64,000 bases of DNA from Ulvibacterium sp965228935. GTDB lineage: Bacteria; Bacteroidota; Bacteroidia; Flavobacteriales; Flavobacteriaceae. The translations under genes were made by a program, and so were the position numbers. Below, piece after piece: positions 18,556 through 27,707 of the stretch. Each line of letters begins with the position of its first letter. Position 1 is the stretch's first letter. The notes beneath the pieces were generated by a model. The model was not told the origin of the DNA. It did not search any database and was given only the letters and a program-made list of their open reading frames with translations. The DNA is taken from NCBI RefSeq assembly GCF_965228935.1, contig NZ_OZ245846.1, positions 3,844,001-3,908,000 on the forward strand, read 5' to 3'.

Positions 18556-19602
18556 ATGAAAAACCATAACCTACTGGCCATCGGCTTTGGCCTTACCTTG
18601 CTTATTTCGTCCTGTAGTGCAACGAACCAATTGACCATGGGAGCCTTGGAACCCGCTCCAGTGCATCTACCCAAAGAAGTCGTAAATATTGGCATTATTG
18701 ACCGAAGTGCGCCCTCGGAGGGCAATCGGACCTTGGATAAAATCGATAAAATACTTTCTGCCGAAGGGCTTGAATTGGATAAAAAGGGAGCTGAGGCGGC
18801 GGTTACGGCCTTGAAGGACGAGCTGGAGCGCCATGATTCCTTCGAACACGTAAAAATCCTGTCGGATGCCGATGTCAGTAAGGGATTGGGGGTGTTTCCC
18901 GCGACCCTCTCCTGGGAAAAAATAGAATCACTTTGTGCAATGCACAATGTAGATGCCATTTTTTCCTTGGCCTTTTATGATACGGATACCAAGGCATCCT
19001 ATGCCATGACTACCATGCAATTGCCGAATAGTTTGGGTATTGAAGTGCCCATTCCCGCCCATGAGGTACGCTTACAGACTTTGATAAAGAACGGATGGCG
19101 TATATACTACCCCTCGGAAAAAGTGATTGTTGATCAATTTGTCTTCAACGAGGGCCTAACCTCTATGGGCAGAGGTTTAAATCCCATAAAGGCTGTTGAG
19201 GCGATTGCCAATAGAAATGAAGGGGTGGTGGAGCTAAGCAAGAATATGGGCAGTTCCTATGCCTTGCGCTTATTGCCCTTTCGTATACGTATCTCACGTG
19301 ATTACTATGTGCGCGGAACGGATAATTTCATAATAGCCAGGCGCAGGGCACAGACCGGGGATTGGGACGGGGCCGCGGAACTATGGGAAAAGGAAATTAA
19401 CAATCCAAACCGCAAGATTGCCGGTAGGGCCCATTATAACATGGCCATTATCAATGAGATAAATGGGAATTTGGTAGAGGCGATGGATTGGGCCTCCAAA
19501 TCCTATACGGAATACAGGGACAGGAATGCCCTGCGGTACCTAAACACCTTAAAATACCGATTTGCCCAAAACGAGGCCTTGGAACAGCAGGTTTCCCGAT
19601 AA
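18556..19602 (+). CDS. DUF6340-like lipoprotein
   Basis: A 348-residue lipoprotein. The start at ATG 18556 puts a clean SPII signal at the N-terminus (MKNHNLLAIGFGLTLLISSC); upstream in-frame codons would spoil it. The mature protein begins with QLTMGALEPAPVHLP and has IGIIDRSAPSEGNRTLDKID, resembling the DUF6340 family of Bacteroidota, which has no assigned function. The C-terminal third (WDGAAELWEKEI, ARAHYNMAIINEINGN-type helices) looks like TPR-type helical hairpins. Residues are mostly hydrophilic, so it is probably exposed in the periplasm or at the outer membrane. Confidence 0.75.
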   Translation: MKNHNLLAIGFGLTLLISSCSATNQLTMGALEPAPVHLPKEVVNIGIIDRSAPSEGNRTLDKIDKILSAEGLELDKKGAEAAVTALKDELERHDSFEHVKILSDADVSKGLGVFPATLSWEKIESLCAMHNVDAIFSLAFYDTDTKASYAMTTMQLPNSLGIEVPIPAHEVRLQTLIKNGWRIYYPSEKVIVDQFVFNEGLTSMGRGLNPIKAVEAIANRNEGVVELSKNMGSSYALRLLPFRIRISRDYYVRGTDNFIIARRRAQTGDWDGAAELWEKEINNPNRKIAGRAHYNMAIINEINGNLVEAMDWASKSYTEYRDRNALRYLNTLKYRFAQNEALEQQVSR

Positions 19603-19637
19603 TCCAATTTGAGGCGGATTATTTGGAATCCATTCCA

Positions 19638-19671
19638 TTGGTTTTTTAGGGTCATATCTATCCTAATTTTG
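19638..19671 (+). promoter_or_regulatory. Candidate promoter of ung
   Basis: TTG at 19638-19640, a 23-base spacer and TAATTTTG at 19664-19671. A second possible -7 box, TACTTTTG, lies at 19686-19693. Either would give a leader of about 90-120 bases before ung. Confidence 0.4.
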
Positions 19672-19793
19672 CAAAAGTTTTTGACTACTTTTGAATCTAA
19701 CCCCCGAAAACCTTTTTGGCGGATTGCTTCGGCAACGCTTCGATTGTAAAGGGGAGGAGCGACCGGTTGGCTCCCAATCGACAAAGTAGATCA

Positions 19794-20459
19794 ATGAACG
19801 TAAGCATTCACCCCAGTTGGAAAGAACAACTGAGCTCGGAATTTAACCAGCCGTATTTTCAGGTCTTGGCCAATTTTGTGAGGAAGGAATATCAGAATTA
19901 CACTTGTTTTCCTAAAGGAAAGGATATTTTTGCCGCGTTTGACCATAGTCCGTTTTGGGAGACCAAGGTGGTGGTCATAGGGCAAGACCCATATCATGGC
20001 CCCGATCAGGCCAATGGGCTTTGTTTTTCGGTAAAGGATGGAATTCCACATCCCCCTTCGCTAGTCAATATTTTCAAGGAAATAAAGGTGGATGTCGCCA
20101 AGCCCTATCCCAAAAGTGGCAATTTGGAACCCTGGGCGGAGCAAGGTGTGCTTCTGCTCAATGCTACCCTTACCGTTAGGGCGCATCGGGCCGGAAGTCA
20201 TCAAAACAAAGGCTGGGAAATCTTTACGGATGCCGTAATACGAAAGCTTTCGAGTAATCGGGAAGGGCTAATTTTTCTGTTATGGGGCGGATTCGCCAAA
20301 AGGAAGGCCGCCCTTATCGACAAAGGCAAGCATCACATTCTTACCTCGGGCCATCCTTCTCCTTTAAGCGCGAACAAAGGCTACTGGTTCGGGAACCGTC
20401 ATTTTAGCAAGACCAATGCCTTGCTACAGCAAATGGGAAAGGAGCCTATATTCTGGTAA
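19794..20459 (+). CDS. ung: Uracil-DNA glycosylase (family 1)
   Basis: A 221-residue enzyme that removes uracil from DNA to begin base excision repair. It has the water-activating loop GQDPYHG (residues 63-69, catalytic Asp65), the PPSLVNIFKEI segment, and the DNA-intercalation loop HPSPLSAN near the C-terminus. The start is ATG 19794 (MNVSIHPSWKEQL), which matches the family's usual N-terminus; the longer frame from 19716 adds 26 residues that do not look like UDG. Confidence 0.96.
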   Translation: MNVSIHPSWKEQLSSEFNQPYFQVLANFVRKEYQNYTCFPKGKDIFAAFDHSPFWETKVVVIGQDPYHGPDQANGLCFSVKDGIPHPPSLVNIFKEIKVDVAKPYPKSGNLEPWAEQGVLLLNATLTVRAHRAGSHQNKGWEIFTDAVIRKLSSNREGLIFLLWGGFAKRKAALIDKGKHHILTSGHPSPLSANKGYWFGNRHFSKTNALLQQMGKEPIFW

Positions 20460-20538
20460 GATGCTGGGCAACAGTGGTGCCCAATGGATTCAATTCAGTT
20501 ATGGGGCATAAATGAATCTCTTCCTTTAATTCGCTGAA

Positions 20539-21390
20539 TTACAAGGAAGCTAGAATTTCATTAGGTGATATTGACTTAGTAATCAACTTTAAATTGATTA
20601 ATGTATCTTTCACGTTTTCAATATTTTGAATACTTATCTGTTGTTGGCTCCATCGGGTCAGCGAAAGCCATTTTTGAATATCCTCCAATTGCTGGCCATA
20701 CCTATTCGACAGGGTCCTGTCTATACTGGGTATCCGTTTGAATTCCCATGTGTATACGTTGATTACCTCCAAAATATGCCTCAAAGTACCCGTGTCGTTT
20801 TCCAAAAATTCATCTGTTGCTGCTATAACAAAACAAGGCCATGGGGTAGGGCAATCGCCCAGTCTTCCAAAAGTCCCATTGTCCACCAAGGGCTTGGTGG
20901 TAAAATGTTCCCACATAAAGTAATCCGCCGATCTTTGGGTCAGGGCCTCAATGGCACCATCCAGATTATTTATGACCTTGAACGGTAAGGTGTCGGTATC
21001 CCAGCCTTCATTTCGAGCATTTACAAAGGCCATGAGATGACTTCCGCTTCCAAACCTACTAATTGCCGCTGTGGTATTTTTAAGCTCTGAAATCGTCTTA
21101 AAATCGCTTTTCGTGCTAACATGGATACCCCAGAGCAGGGGAGAGGAAATATATTCCTGAACAATTTTGGTCGGATTTCCTTCGGAAATGCTTTTAACGA
21201 TGCCTTCGGTCAAAATAATGGCCAGATCCGTTTCATGGCTTTGCAGCATTTGGCACATTCTACCTGTACCTTCAGGAACATCCGTCCATTGAAGGTCTAT
21301 ACCCCTTTCTTGAAAGGCTCCCTCCTCAATAGCCATATGCCACGGAAGATTAAAATGTTCGGGGACACCTACTATCCTTACTGTTTTCAT
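20539..21390 (-). CDS. Periplasmic-binding-protein-like domain protein without signal peptide (SsuA/THI5-like)
   Basis: 283 residues similar to substrate-binding proteins of the SsuA/NMT1/THI5 group: VRIVGVPEHFNLPWHMAIEEG at the start (substrate approach helix), GTGRMCQMLQSHETDLAIIL, and a hinge ISRFGSGSHLMAF. These proteins normally bind sulfonates, nitrate or pyrimidine precursors for ABC importers. This one begins directly with the mature fold: there is no signal peptide or lipobox, and no permease or ATPase gene is nearby. It may work in the cytoplasm, as THI5-like proteins do, or as a sensor. It is adjacent to a 15-base tandem repeat on its upstream side. Confidence 0.75.
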   Translation of the reverse strand: MKTVRIVGVPEHFNLPWHMAIEEGAFQERGIDLQWTDVPEGTGRMCQMLQSHETDLAIILTEGIVKSISEGNPTKIVQEYISSPLLWGIHVSTKSDFKTISELKNTTAAISRFGSGSHLMAFVNARNEGWDTDTLPFKVINNLDGAIEALTQRSADYFMWEHFTTKPLVDNGTFGRLGDCPTPWPCFVIAATDEFLENDTGTLRHILEVINVYTWEFKRIPSIDRTLSNRYGQQLEDIQKWLSLTRWSQQQISIQNIENVKDTLINLKLITKSISPNEILASL

Positions 21391-21560
21391 TGCTCAAGAT
21401 TTTTAGTTGAAACCCAGCCGACGGCATATAGGGATAACATTTTTAACGCCTTGAACCTTCGAGGCTGGCCATTGCGAATATCCTTGTTTTCAAAAAAGTG
21501 TCGAGTTGCCTGGTTATTTAGGTCATTGTTGAACGCTCTCAAAATAAACCAAAAACACAA

Positions 21561-21665
21561 ATAACCCATAACCCAATAACCCATAACCCAATAACCCATA
21601 ACCCAATAACCCATAACCCAATAACCCATAACCCAATAACCCATAACCCAATAACTAATAACCCA
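21561..21665. repeat. Tandem repeat, 15-base unit, seven copies
   Basis: The unit ATAACCCATAACCCA occurs six times without change (21561-21650) and once with a change (21651-21665). It lies between the promoter side of the binding-protein gene and the end of ppk1, in a 308-base gap that otherwise holds no gene. The reverse-strand reading frame through it (Met-Gly-Tyr-Trp-Val repeats) is a by-product of the repeat. Confidence 0.95.
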
Positions 21666-21698
21666 TAGCTCCATCTTACCCCGGGCGGGTATGGACTT

Positions 21699-23747
21699 TC
21701 AATCTACAACTTCGTCTTTTAGCTTTAGCTGAAGATAGTCATAAATGGCATACTGCGACCGTAAGGCCTTCCCGTCTTGTTCTTTCCGAACCCTTTCATT
21801 GCTATCGGCAGCATCCTGTATCCGTGCCTTGACATTATCGCTAAACTGAAGTAATAGGATGTGTTTGAGTTCCTTGAAGACCTCCTTGTCCAAAATGGGC
21901 GTCAGTACTTCGATGCGTCGGTCCAGATTCCGGCCCATCCAATCCGCGGAACCCATGTACATTATCTCGTCCCCGCCGTTTTCGAATAGGTAAATTCGCC
22001 CGTGCTCCAAATAGCGATCTACGATGCTGGTCACCTGTATAGGTTCCCTATGGGGATAAGCATCATTCTTGGCGTTGGGTACCAAACAGCAAAACCCACG
22101 GACCAAAAGCCGTATTTTCACCCCGGCATCGCTTGCCCTGTACAGGGCGTCTATCATGGTCCTATCTTCCAGACTGTTCATTTTTATGTTTATGGAAGCC
22201 GATTTTCCCTGTGAACTATTCTTAATTTCATTTTCTATACACTGCAGAAAGGCGGTCCGTGTGGTATAGGGCGAAACCAAAAGCTGTTTTAATTTGGGTA
22301 CGATCAGTTTACGGTCCAAAGTGGAAAAGACTTGATGTAGGTCTTCGGTAATCTGCGGGTGGGCGGTGAAAAGACCATGGTCACAATACAATTTTGCCGT
22401 CTTTGCGTTAAAATTTCCGGTACCTATGTAGGCGTATCGTCTTAAAATCTTCTTTTCACGGCGTTCCACCAGCGCAATTTTGGAGTGTACCTTAATGTTG
22501 GGTACGCTAAAAAATACCTGGGCCCCCTGCTTTTGGAATATTTTTCCCCATTCGATATTGTTTCGTTCATCAAAACGGGCCTTGGCCTCGATGAATAGGG
22601 TTACCTTCTTGCCATTTTTAAGTGCCGTAAGCAGGGCATCGGTCAATACAGAGGTTTTGGCAACCCGATAAAGGGTAATTTTAATATGCTCCACACCATC
22701 GTCCTGGGCGGCCGTGAGGATGAACTTTTCGACCGAATCAAAACTTTGGTAGGGAAAATGTACTATTCTGTCCTTTTCGGCAATGCTCGCGAAAAAATCG
22801 GCGGAATCGGAAAGCACGGGGTGTGGCAGCGGCTCTTTTTTGCCATAGTTCAGTTTAGGGTTGCCGGTAGGGTTGTCAAAACCAAAAAAATCCGAAAAGT
22901 TGTGGAAAGTACCCCCTGGAAAAAGATCTACCTTCCCCAAATTAAGATGGCCTCGCAACGATTTTCTAAGGGCTTCGGGCATTTTTGGGTCATATAGAAG
23001 ACGCGTTGGCTGTCCCGATTTTCTTTGCCCCAACGATTCGTAAATGCGTTCCACCAGGGCCGTGTCCCCGTAATCGTCTTCCAGGTATAACTCGGCGTCC
23101 CGGGAAAGCTTAATGGAATAGCTTCCTGCAATCCGCTTTTCAGGGACCAGCCGTTCCAAATTCATTTTTAAAATACTATCCAGGAAAACATAGTGGCTGC
23201 CTTCACCGGGAATTTCAACAAACCGAGGGTGTTTGTCCGTGGGGATTTTCACGAAACAGAAGCTTTCGTCCATATAAGACACCAAAAGGTATAACTGACC
23301 ATCCAGTAGCTTGGGATTTTGGCCCATTTCCAGAATTTCACAGTCTTTTTGCATGTTTTCCACAAAATACTCCGAGGCATAGTTCTTTTGGGCATCGGTT
23401 AGGCTGTCCAAATCTGGAAAATGGATGCCATATCCTTTTAGATCCTCCAAAATATCCTGCAGGATGCCACCAAAGCGTTGTTGTTGGCCATCGATGGTCT
23501 TTAAGATGTACTTTAGTTTTTTGTTGGGCCTTAACATCAACTTCTTGCGCAGCGGTTTGTCCACCTTTTTCAATTGACGTATCTGGGAAACGCGTACTTT
23601 GAAGTACTCATCGAGATTGGATGAAAAGATGGCCAGAAATTTTAAACGTTCCAGGGGAGGGGTGGTCTCGTCCGCTGCCTCCAATAGCACACGTTCGTTA
23701 AAAAATAGCCAATTGACATCACGGTGCTTGTATACTTCTTTCTCCAT
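21699..23747 (-). CDS. ppk1: Polyphosphate kinase 1
   Basis: A 682-residue enzyme that makes inorganic polyphosphate from ATP. Order of parts: N-terminal helical domain starting RDVNWLFFNERVLLEA and FSSNLDEYFKVRVSQI, head domain, then two phospholipase-D-like domains carrying the conserved histidines in IKVHSKIALVERR (autophosphorylation region) and YLEHGRIYLF, with YIGTGNFNAKTAKLYCDHG and MGSADWMGRNLDRR near them. Length and motifs are normal for the family. A TACTTTTG -7 box (reverse strand, 23755-23762) lies only eight bases before the start codon, suggesting a very short leader. Confidence 0.96.
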   Translation of the reverse strand: MEKEVYKHRDVNWLFFNERVLLEAADETTPPLERLKFLAIFSSNLDEYFKVRVSQIRQLKKVDKPLRKKLMLRPNKKLKYILKTIDGQQQRFGGILQDILEDLKGYGIHFPDLDSLTDAQKNYASEYFVENMQKDCEILEMGQNPKLLDGQLYLLVSYMDESFCFVKIPTDKHPRFVEIPGEGSHYVFLDSILKMNLERLVPEKRIAGSYSIKLSRDAELYLEDDYGDTALVERIYESLGQRKSGQPTRLLYDPKMPEALRKSLRGHLNLGKVDLFPGGTFHNFSDFFGFDNPTGNPKLNYGKKEPLPHPVLSDSADFFASIAEKDRIVHFPYQSFDSVEKFILTAAQDDGVEHIKITLYRVAKTSVLTDALLTALKNGKKVTLFIEAKARFDERNNIEWGKIFQKQGAQVFFSVPNIKVHSKIALVERREKKILRRYAYIGTGNFNAKTAKLYCDHGLFTAHPQITEDLHQVFSTLDRKLIVPKLKQLLVSPYTTRTAFLQCIENEIKNSSQGKSASINIKMNSLEDRTMIDALYRASDAGVKIRLLVRGFCCLVPNAKNDAYPHREPIQVTSIVDRYLEHGRIYLFENGGDEIMYMGSADWMGRNLDRRIEVLTPILDKEVFKELKHILLLQFSDNVKARIQDAADSNERVRKEQDGKALRSQYAIYDYLQLKLKDEVVD

Positions 23748-23808
23748 GCACCGGCAAAAGTAAAAAATCGAATTTCGTTTTACTTAAAGGAAATGTTAAG
23801 CTACCGAT

Positions 23809-24681
23809 TCAGGAGGAAGCAATTCCCTCTAGGGTAAAACGGATCAATTTATCGACCGCTTTATGCGCATTTTTTGAAAACTCCCCAGTGGCCCTATTGG
23901 CCAGGATACAATTGAACGAAATTGCACGATGTCCCAGTAATTGGGCAAGCCCATAAATACCGGCCGTTTCCATTTCCAGATTGGTTATACGCAAGTTTTT
24001 AAAATTGAAGGTTGCCAGTTTTGATAGGAACCGACCCTCTTTTGGATTAAGGCGCAACCGCCTTCCTTGCGGCCCATAAAAACCTGAATTTGTGGCAGTT
24101 GCCCCTAATCGTATACGATTTTTGCCTATTTTGTCGGCCAAATTTTGGTCGTATTTTACGACATAGGGCCTTATTGGGCCATCTTCCCAGCCCAAATGCG
24201 ACATTAAATCCCCGGAAATTTTCGGGTGTAGAATGGATTTACTTTCATAGAAATAAAGTAGTCCATCAAAACCGATTCCGTACTCGCTCAATACGAAGGA
24301 ATCGATTGGAATTTCGGGTTGAAGGGCACCAGAAGTGCCGATGCGGATGATTTCAAATCGTATACGATTTTTTTTAACCTCGCGGCTGTCAAAATCAATG
24401 CTGGCCAACGCATCCAACTCGTTCAAAACGATATCGATATTGTCCGTACCTATCCCTGTGGATATCACGGTAAGTCTTTTCCCATTTAAAGTGCCGGTAT
24501 GCGCATGGAACTCCCTTTTTCCCTTTTTCAATTCAATATGGTCAAAATATTGGGAAACGTCCGATACCCGATCAGGGTCGCCGACCGTAATTATGGTCTC
24601 CGCAATGTCTTCTGGTAATAGGTTTAAATGGTAAATGCTGCCGTCCGGATTGAGAATAAGTTCGGACTTCTCTAATTTCAT
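23809..24681 (-). CDS. Nucleoside phosphorylase (uridine phosphorylase-like)
   Basis: A 290-residue member of the PNP/UDP phosphorylase superfamily. Visible are the phosphate-binding ITVGDPDRVSDVSQYF, STGIGTDNIDIVLNEL, RIGTSGALQPEIPID, and NLEMETAGIYGLAQLLGH, whose Glu-Met-Glu contacts the ribose. It cleaves a nucleoside with phosphate to give base and ribose-1-phosphate; the base preference cannot be read from the sequence. It is followed in the same direction after nine bases from the DUF1835 gene, so the two are probably co-transcribed. Confidence 0.9.
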   Translation of the reverse strand: MKLEKSELILNPDGSIYHLNLLPEDIAETIITVGDPDRVSDVSQYFDHIELKKGKREFHAHTGTLNGKRLTVISTGIGTDNIDIVLNELDALASIDFDSREVKKNRIRFEIIRIGTSGALQPEIPIDSFVLSEYGIGFDGLLYFYESKSILHPKISGDLMSHLGWEDGPIRPYVVKYDQNLADKIGKNRIRLGATATNSGFYGPQGRRLRLNPKEGRFLSKLATFNFKNLRITNLEMETAGIYGLAQLLGHRAISFNCILANRATGEFSKNAHKAVDKLIRFTLEGIASS

Positions 24682-24690
24682 GAATACCCC

Positions 24691-25623
24691 CTAGAGCTTA
24701 AGTATTCTATTTGAATCCGTGTTGTAGAGATAATTGTATTTTAGGGCGCCTCCCAAATAGGCCTCGTTATCCCGCATAGTGGAATAATAATTGGTTTTCC
24801 CCTCCAGTATCTCCTTGCCCTTTTTGGAAAGTCGTACCGGATTAAAGGAGGTGTACAAAGGTTTCAATTTGGAGATAACACGTTCAAATTGAGAATCGCC
24901 AAAGCCATAAATCCCTTGATTTCGAAGAATGGTACCCATGAGTTCCCGTTTTGATTTGGGCTTATATTCCAAAGAAAGGTTTAACACATGGTTTTCCACA
25001 TTGTTAAGTCCGTTTTTAATGGTAGGGAACCGCTTTAAATGCGCCTGGATGGCATCGGATAGGTAGTTAAATTGAAAATCGCTGAAATCGGTCAAATTTT
25101 CAAGACGTATGGGATTATCACTGCAATACAATTGCCAAATATAATCGGCGTATTCTATGTCATCCTGGTTTAGGATTATCCGATTGTCATATAGTCTTTG
25201 CAATTGTTCGTTCGTAAGTTCGTTAAGACCGTATAATTTGTCGGATTCGTCTTCCTTTCCACTGCATACCAAGGAAATTTCCGCATATTTTCGGTTGGCT
25301 TTAAGCCAACTGACAACGGCCAACAGATTTATTTGACAGAATAGGTCGTATTCGAACCATAAAATAATCTGATCTTGCTGTTTATGATTACAGAGCGATC
25401 GATATTCCTTAAGGGTCTTCTCAATAAACCAAGATTTGGAGACCTTATAGTTTTTGTTTAGAAACTCAAATCGGGTTTTCCAGAAGGATTCACTGCCCAC
25501 ATTGGTTTCGGTTCGGCCTTCGCACAGCATTTCCCGCCAGGTAATAATGTCCCCCTTGAAATCAAGTGTTTTTAACCGCTCTGTAAAACTGTCTCCGTTG
25601 GTAATATGTAGCAGGGAACTCAT
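24691..25623 (-). CDS. DUF1835 domain protein
   Basis: 310 residues beginning with the DUF1835 pattern LHITNGDSFTERLKTLDFKGDIITWREMLCEG written here as LHITNGDSF (residues 5-13) and ITWREMLCEG (about 27-36), with a central IILWFEYDLFCQINLL. The C-terminal half is a predicted helical domain with a winged-helix look (LRNQGIYGFGDSQFERVISKL). Family function is unknown. It lies just upstream of the nucleoside phosphorylase gene, nine bases away. Confidence 0.8.
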   Translation of the reverse strand: MSSLLHITNGDSFTERLKTLDFKGDIITWREMLCEGRTETNVGSESFWKTRFEFLNKNYKVSKSWFIEKTLKEYRSLCNHKQQDQIILWFEYDLFCQINLLAVVSWLKANRKYAEISLVCSGKEDESDKLYGLNELTNEQLQRLYDNRIILNQDDIEYADYIWQLYCSDNPIRLENLTDFSDFQFNYLSDAIQAHLKRFPTIKNGLNNVENHVLNLSLEYKPKSKRELMGTILRNQGIYGFGDSQFERVISKLKPLYTSFNPVRLSKKGKEILEGKTNYYSTMRDNEAYLGGALKYNYLYNTDSNRILKL

Positions 25624-25748
25624 AAAAGGGTCTTGGTTTAGGTTTAATCCGTTAAAAGTAACATTTAATCGAAAAAAACAAAAAAAATTAACAGAAAACT
25701 ACGCAACTCATTGAGCGTTAAGGCATCGCACTTAAAAAAATGGGGATT

Positions 25749-26075
25749 TTATCCACCTACCCGTTTCACCTCAAACCCCTTTTCCGTAAGAATTTCCATT
25801 ATTTTTTCGCGATAATCCCCTTGGATGATGATAATTTCGCCTTTAATGGAGCCACCGACACTTAACCGTGTTTTCAGTTCTTTGGCCAATTTTTTAAAAT
25901 CGTTCTCCGCACCCTTATATCCCTCAAGGATGGTAACGGGCTTGCCCTTTCGTTTTTCATATTTACAAAGTATGGGATCGTCCTGGAGCCAGATGTCCGG
26001 TTTTGTAGTAGATTTTGCCTCTTCTTCCGGAGTGTGATCCGGAAAAAGGTTTTTGAGTTGATCTTTAAGGTCCAT
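25749..26075 (-). CDS. SUI1/YciH-type translation initiation factor
   Basis: A 108-residue SUI1-domain protein. The core KRKGKPVTILEGYKGAEND (about residues 40-58), TRLSVGGSIKGEIIIIQGD and the C-terminal GFEVKRVGG are typical of bacterial YciH and eukaryotic eIF1 folds. Such proteins influence start-codon choice in vitro; their role in bacteria is not settled. The start is 19 bases after the sulfatase stop, on the same strand. Confidence 0.9.
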   Translation of the reverse strand: MDLKDQLKNLFPDHTPEEEAKSTTKPDIWLQDDPILCKYEKRKGKPVTILEGYKGAENDFKKLAKELKTRLSVGGSIKGEIIIIQGDYREKIMEILTEKGFEVKRVGG

Positions 26076-26093
26076 TCCTTATTAATATTGTGG

Positions 26094-27680
26094 TTAATCC
26101 TTGGTAATCTTGCTCCCCCACCAATCCGCATTGGGTTCGAACGTCTCGGATAGGAATTCCAAACGTTCCTTTTCCAATTTGGGCCATAACTCCTTGGTTA
26201 TTCGGGTATCTCGTAGTTCGTCCATTTTTGGGTTATATTCGGGATCTTTTTGGGGGACTGCGGCATTGACCTCGGCCAACCAGGAGTGCAGTTTGTTGCT
26301 TAAATCCTGGCTTATTTCGGGATACTCCTCTTGAACATTCTCCTGTTCCCCGGGGTCTTCCTCCAGATTATAAAGTTCTTGGCTTCCATCTTCCCAATAA
26401 TGGATCAATTTCCATTTGCCCTTACGGACAATGGAGGACGGATCACCGCCTTGGTTGCCATAGTGGGGATAGTGCCAAAAGAGGGTTCTTTCCGGCAAGG
26501 TTTTTCCTTCCAATAATGGTTTTAGACTTGTACCATCCATATGTTGTCCGGGTAAGGAATCAATACCGGCCAAATCGAGGATAGTGGGGTAAAAATCCGT
26601 TCCGGATACGGGATAATCCGTTCGGGTTCCCGTGTTATCCAACCAAGGCACTTTAATAAAAAAAGGTTCCCGGATTCCGCCTTCCCATTGGTATCCTTTT
26701 CCACCACGCAAGGGAAGATTGCTTGTTGAAAACGCATCGCCGGAAGCCACCCCTCCATTGTCGGAGGTAAAAATGACTATGGTGTTTTCTTCCAGCCCCA
26801 GTTCATCCAGTGTATTTAGGACCAAACCCACGGCATCATCCATGCTTTCCACGAGACCTGCATAAATGGGATTGTCCTGCACTTGGCGTATGGGTAGATT
26901 GCGTTCCATACTATAGCCAGCATCCGCCAATCCGGTATTTACGGCTTTTTCGCGATACTTTGCCCATTTGTTTTGGGTGGTCTGTATAGGCCCATGCACG
27001 GCATAGAACGAAAGCATGGCAAAAAATGTGGAATCCTTATACTTTTTGATGAAATCGGAAGTTTCCCTGGCCAAACGCATGGATAGATTTTCGCCATAGA
27101 CCGTGTTTTCCAGATTTGGGTTTTTCCAGGGTGAAAAATAACCCCCAATGGGGCTGCCCTTTTCCCATCCGCCTTTATTGATGTCAAACCCATGGTCCTC
27201 GGGATAGGAACCCTTGTTTCCCAAATGCCATTTACCGGCAAAAAAGGTGGTGTACCCTGCTGCTTTCATTGCCTCTGGCAATACAACGTCTGTTTTTGGC
27301 AAAGCATGGACATATTCCGCGGGCAACAGTTTATCATATCTTTTATGGTCCCGCCATGCGGTTCCGGATTTGGCCCCTATCCAGTCCGTGATACCGTGCC
27401 GTGCCGTAAACTTCCCGGTCATTATACTGGCCCGGGAAGGGCTACATACCCTGCTGGCGGCATAGCCTTGCTCAAAAAGCATCCCTTCCAAGGCTATCCG
27501 GTCTATGTTGGGGGTCTCGTAATAGGTGCTGCCTGTACTACTCAAATCGTGCACACCTAAATCATCAACCAGGATAAAAAGTACGTTGGGCCGCTTTTTT
27601 ACATCTTCGGAAGACTGTTGGCAAGATATCAATGAAAACAGGACGGGGACAAGAATGAATAATCGTATCGTTTTTCGCAA
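26094..27680 (-). CDS. Type I sulfatase, lipoprotein
   Basis: A 528-residue sulfatase with an SPII signal (LFSLISC, lipid Cys20). The core begins RPNVLFILVDDLGVHDL with metal-binding aspartates, followed by CSPSRASIMTGK, whose Cys79 is the residue changed to formylglycine, and later GKWHLG, FTSDNGG and YPHYGNQGG. Type I sulfatases release sulfate from sugars or glycosaminoglycan-like polymers, common in marine flavobacteria; the substrate is not apparent. No anaerobic maturase or SusC/D pair is adjacent, so it is not in a visible polysaccharide locus. Confidence 0.93.
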   Translation of the reverse strand: MRKTIRLFILVPVLFSLISCQQSSEDVKKRPNVLFILVDDLGVHDLSSTGSTYYETPNIDRIALEGMLFEQGYAASRVCSPSRASIMTGKFTARHGITDWIGAKSGTAWRDHKRYDKLLPAEYVHALPKTDVVLPEAMKAAGYTTFFAGKWHLGNKGSYPEDHGFDINKGGWEKGSPIGGYFSPWKNPNLENTVYGENLSMRLARETSDFIKKYKDSTFFAMLSFYAVHGPIQTTQNKWAKYREKAVNTGLADAGYSMERNLPIRQVQDNPIYAGLVESMDDAVGLVLNTLDELGLEENTIVIFTSDNGGVASGDAFSTSNLPLRGGKGYQWEGGIREPFFIKVPWLDNTGTRTDYPVSGTDFYPTILDLAGIDSLPGQHMDGTSLKPLLEGKTLPERTLFWHYPHYGNQGGDPSSIVRKGKWKLIHYWEDGSQELYNLEEDPGEQENVQEEYPEISQDLSNKLHSWLAEVNAAVPQKDPEYNPKMDELRDTRITKELWPKLEKERLEFLSETFEPNADWWGSKITKD

Positions 27681-27707
27681 GGTTGGTGTGTTTTTTGGTT
27701 TATAGAA

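Noticed and set aside
21561..21665. Telomere-like or CRISPR-like repeat
   Set aside because: The units are directly adjacent with no spacers, so it is a simple tandem repeat, not a CRISPR array, and a chromosome end is not expected here.
21387..21674. A 95-residue frame made of repeated Tyr-Trp-Val-Met-Gly
   Set aside because: It is created by the 15-base tandem repeat and has no other support.
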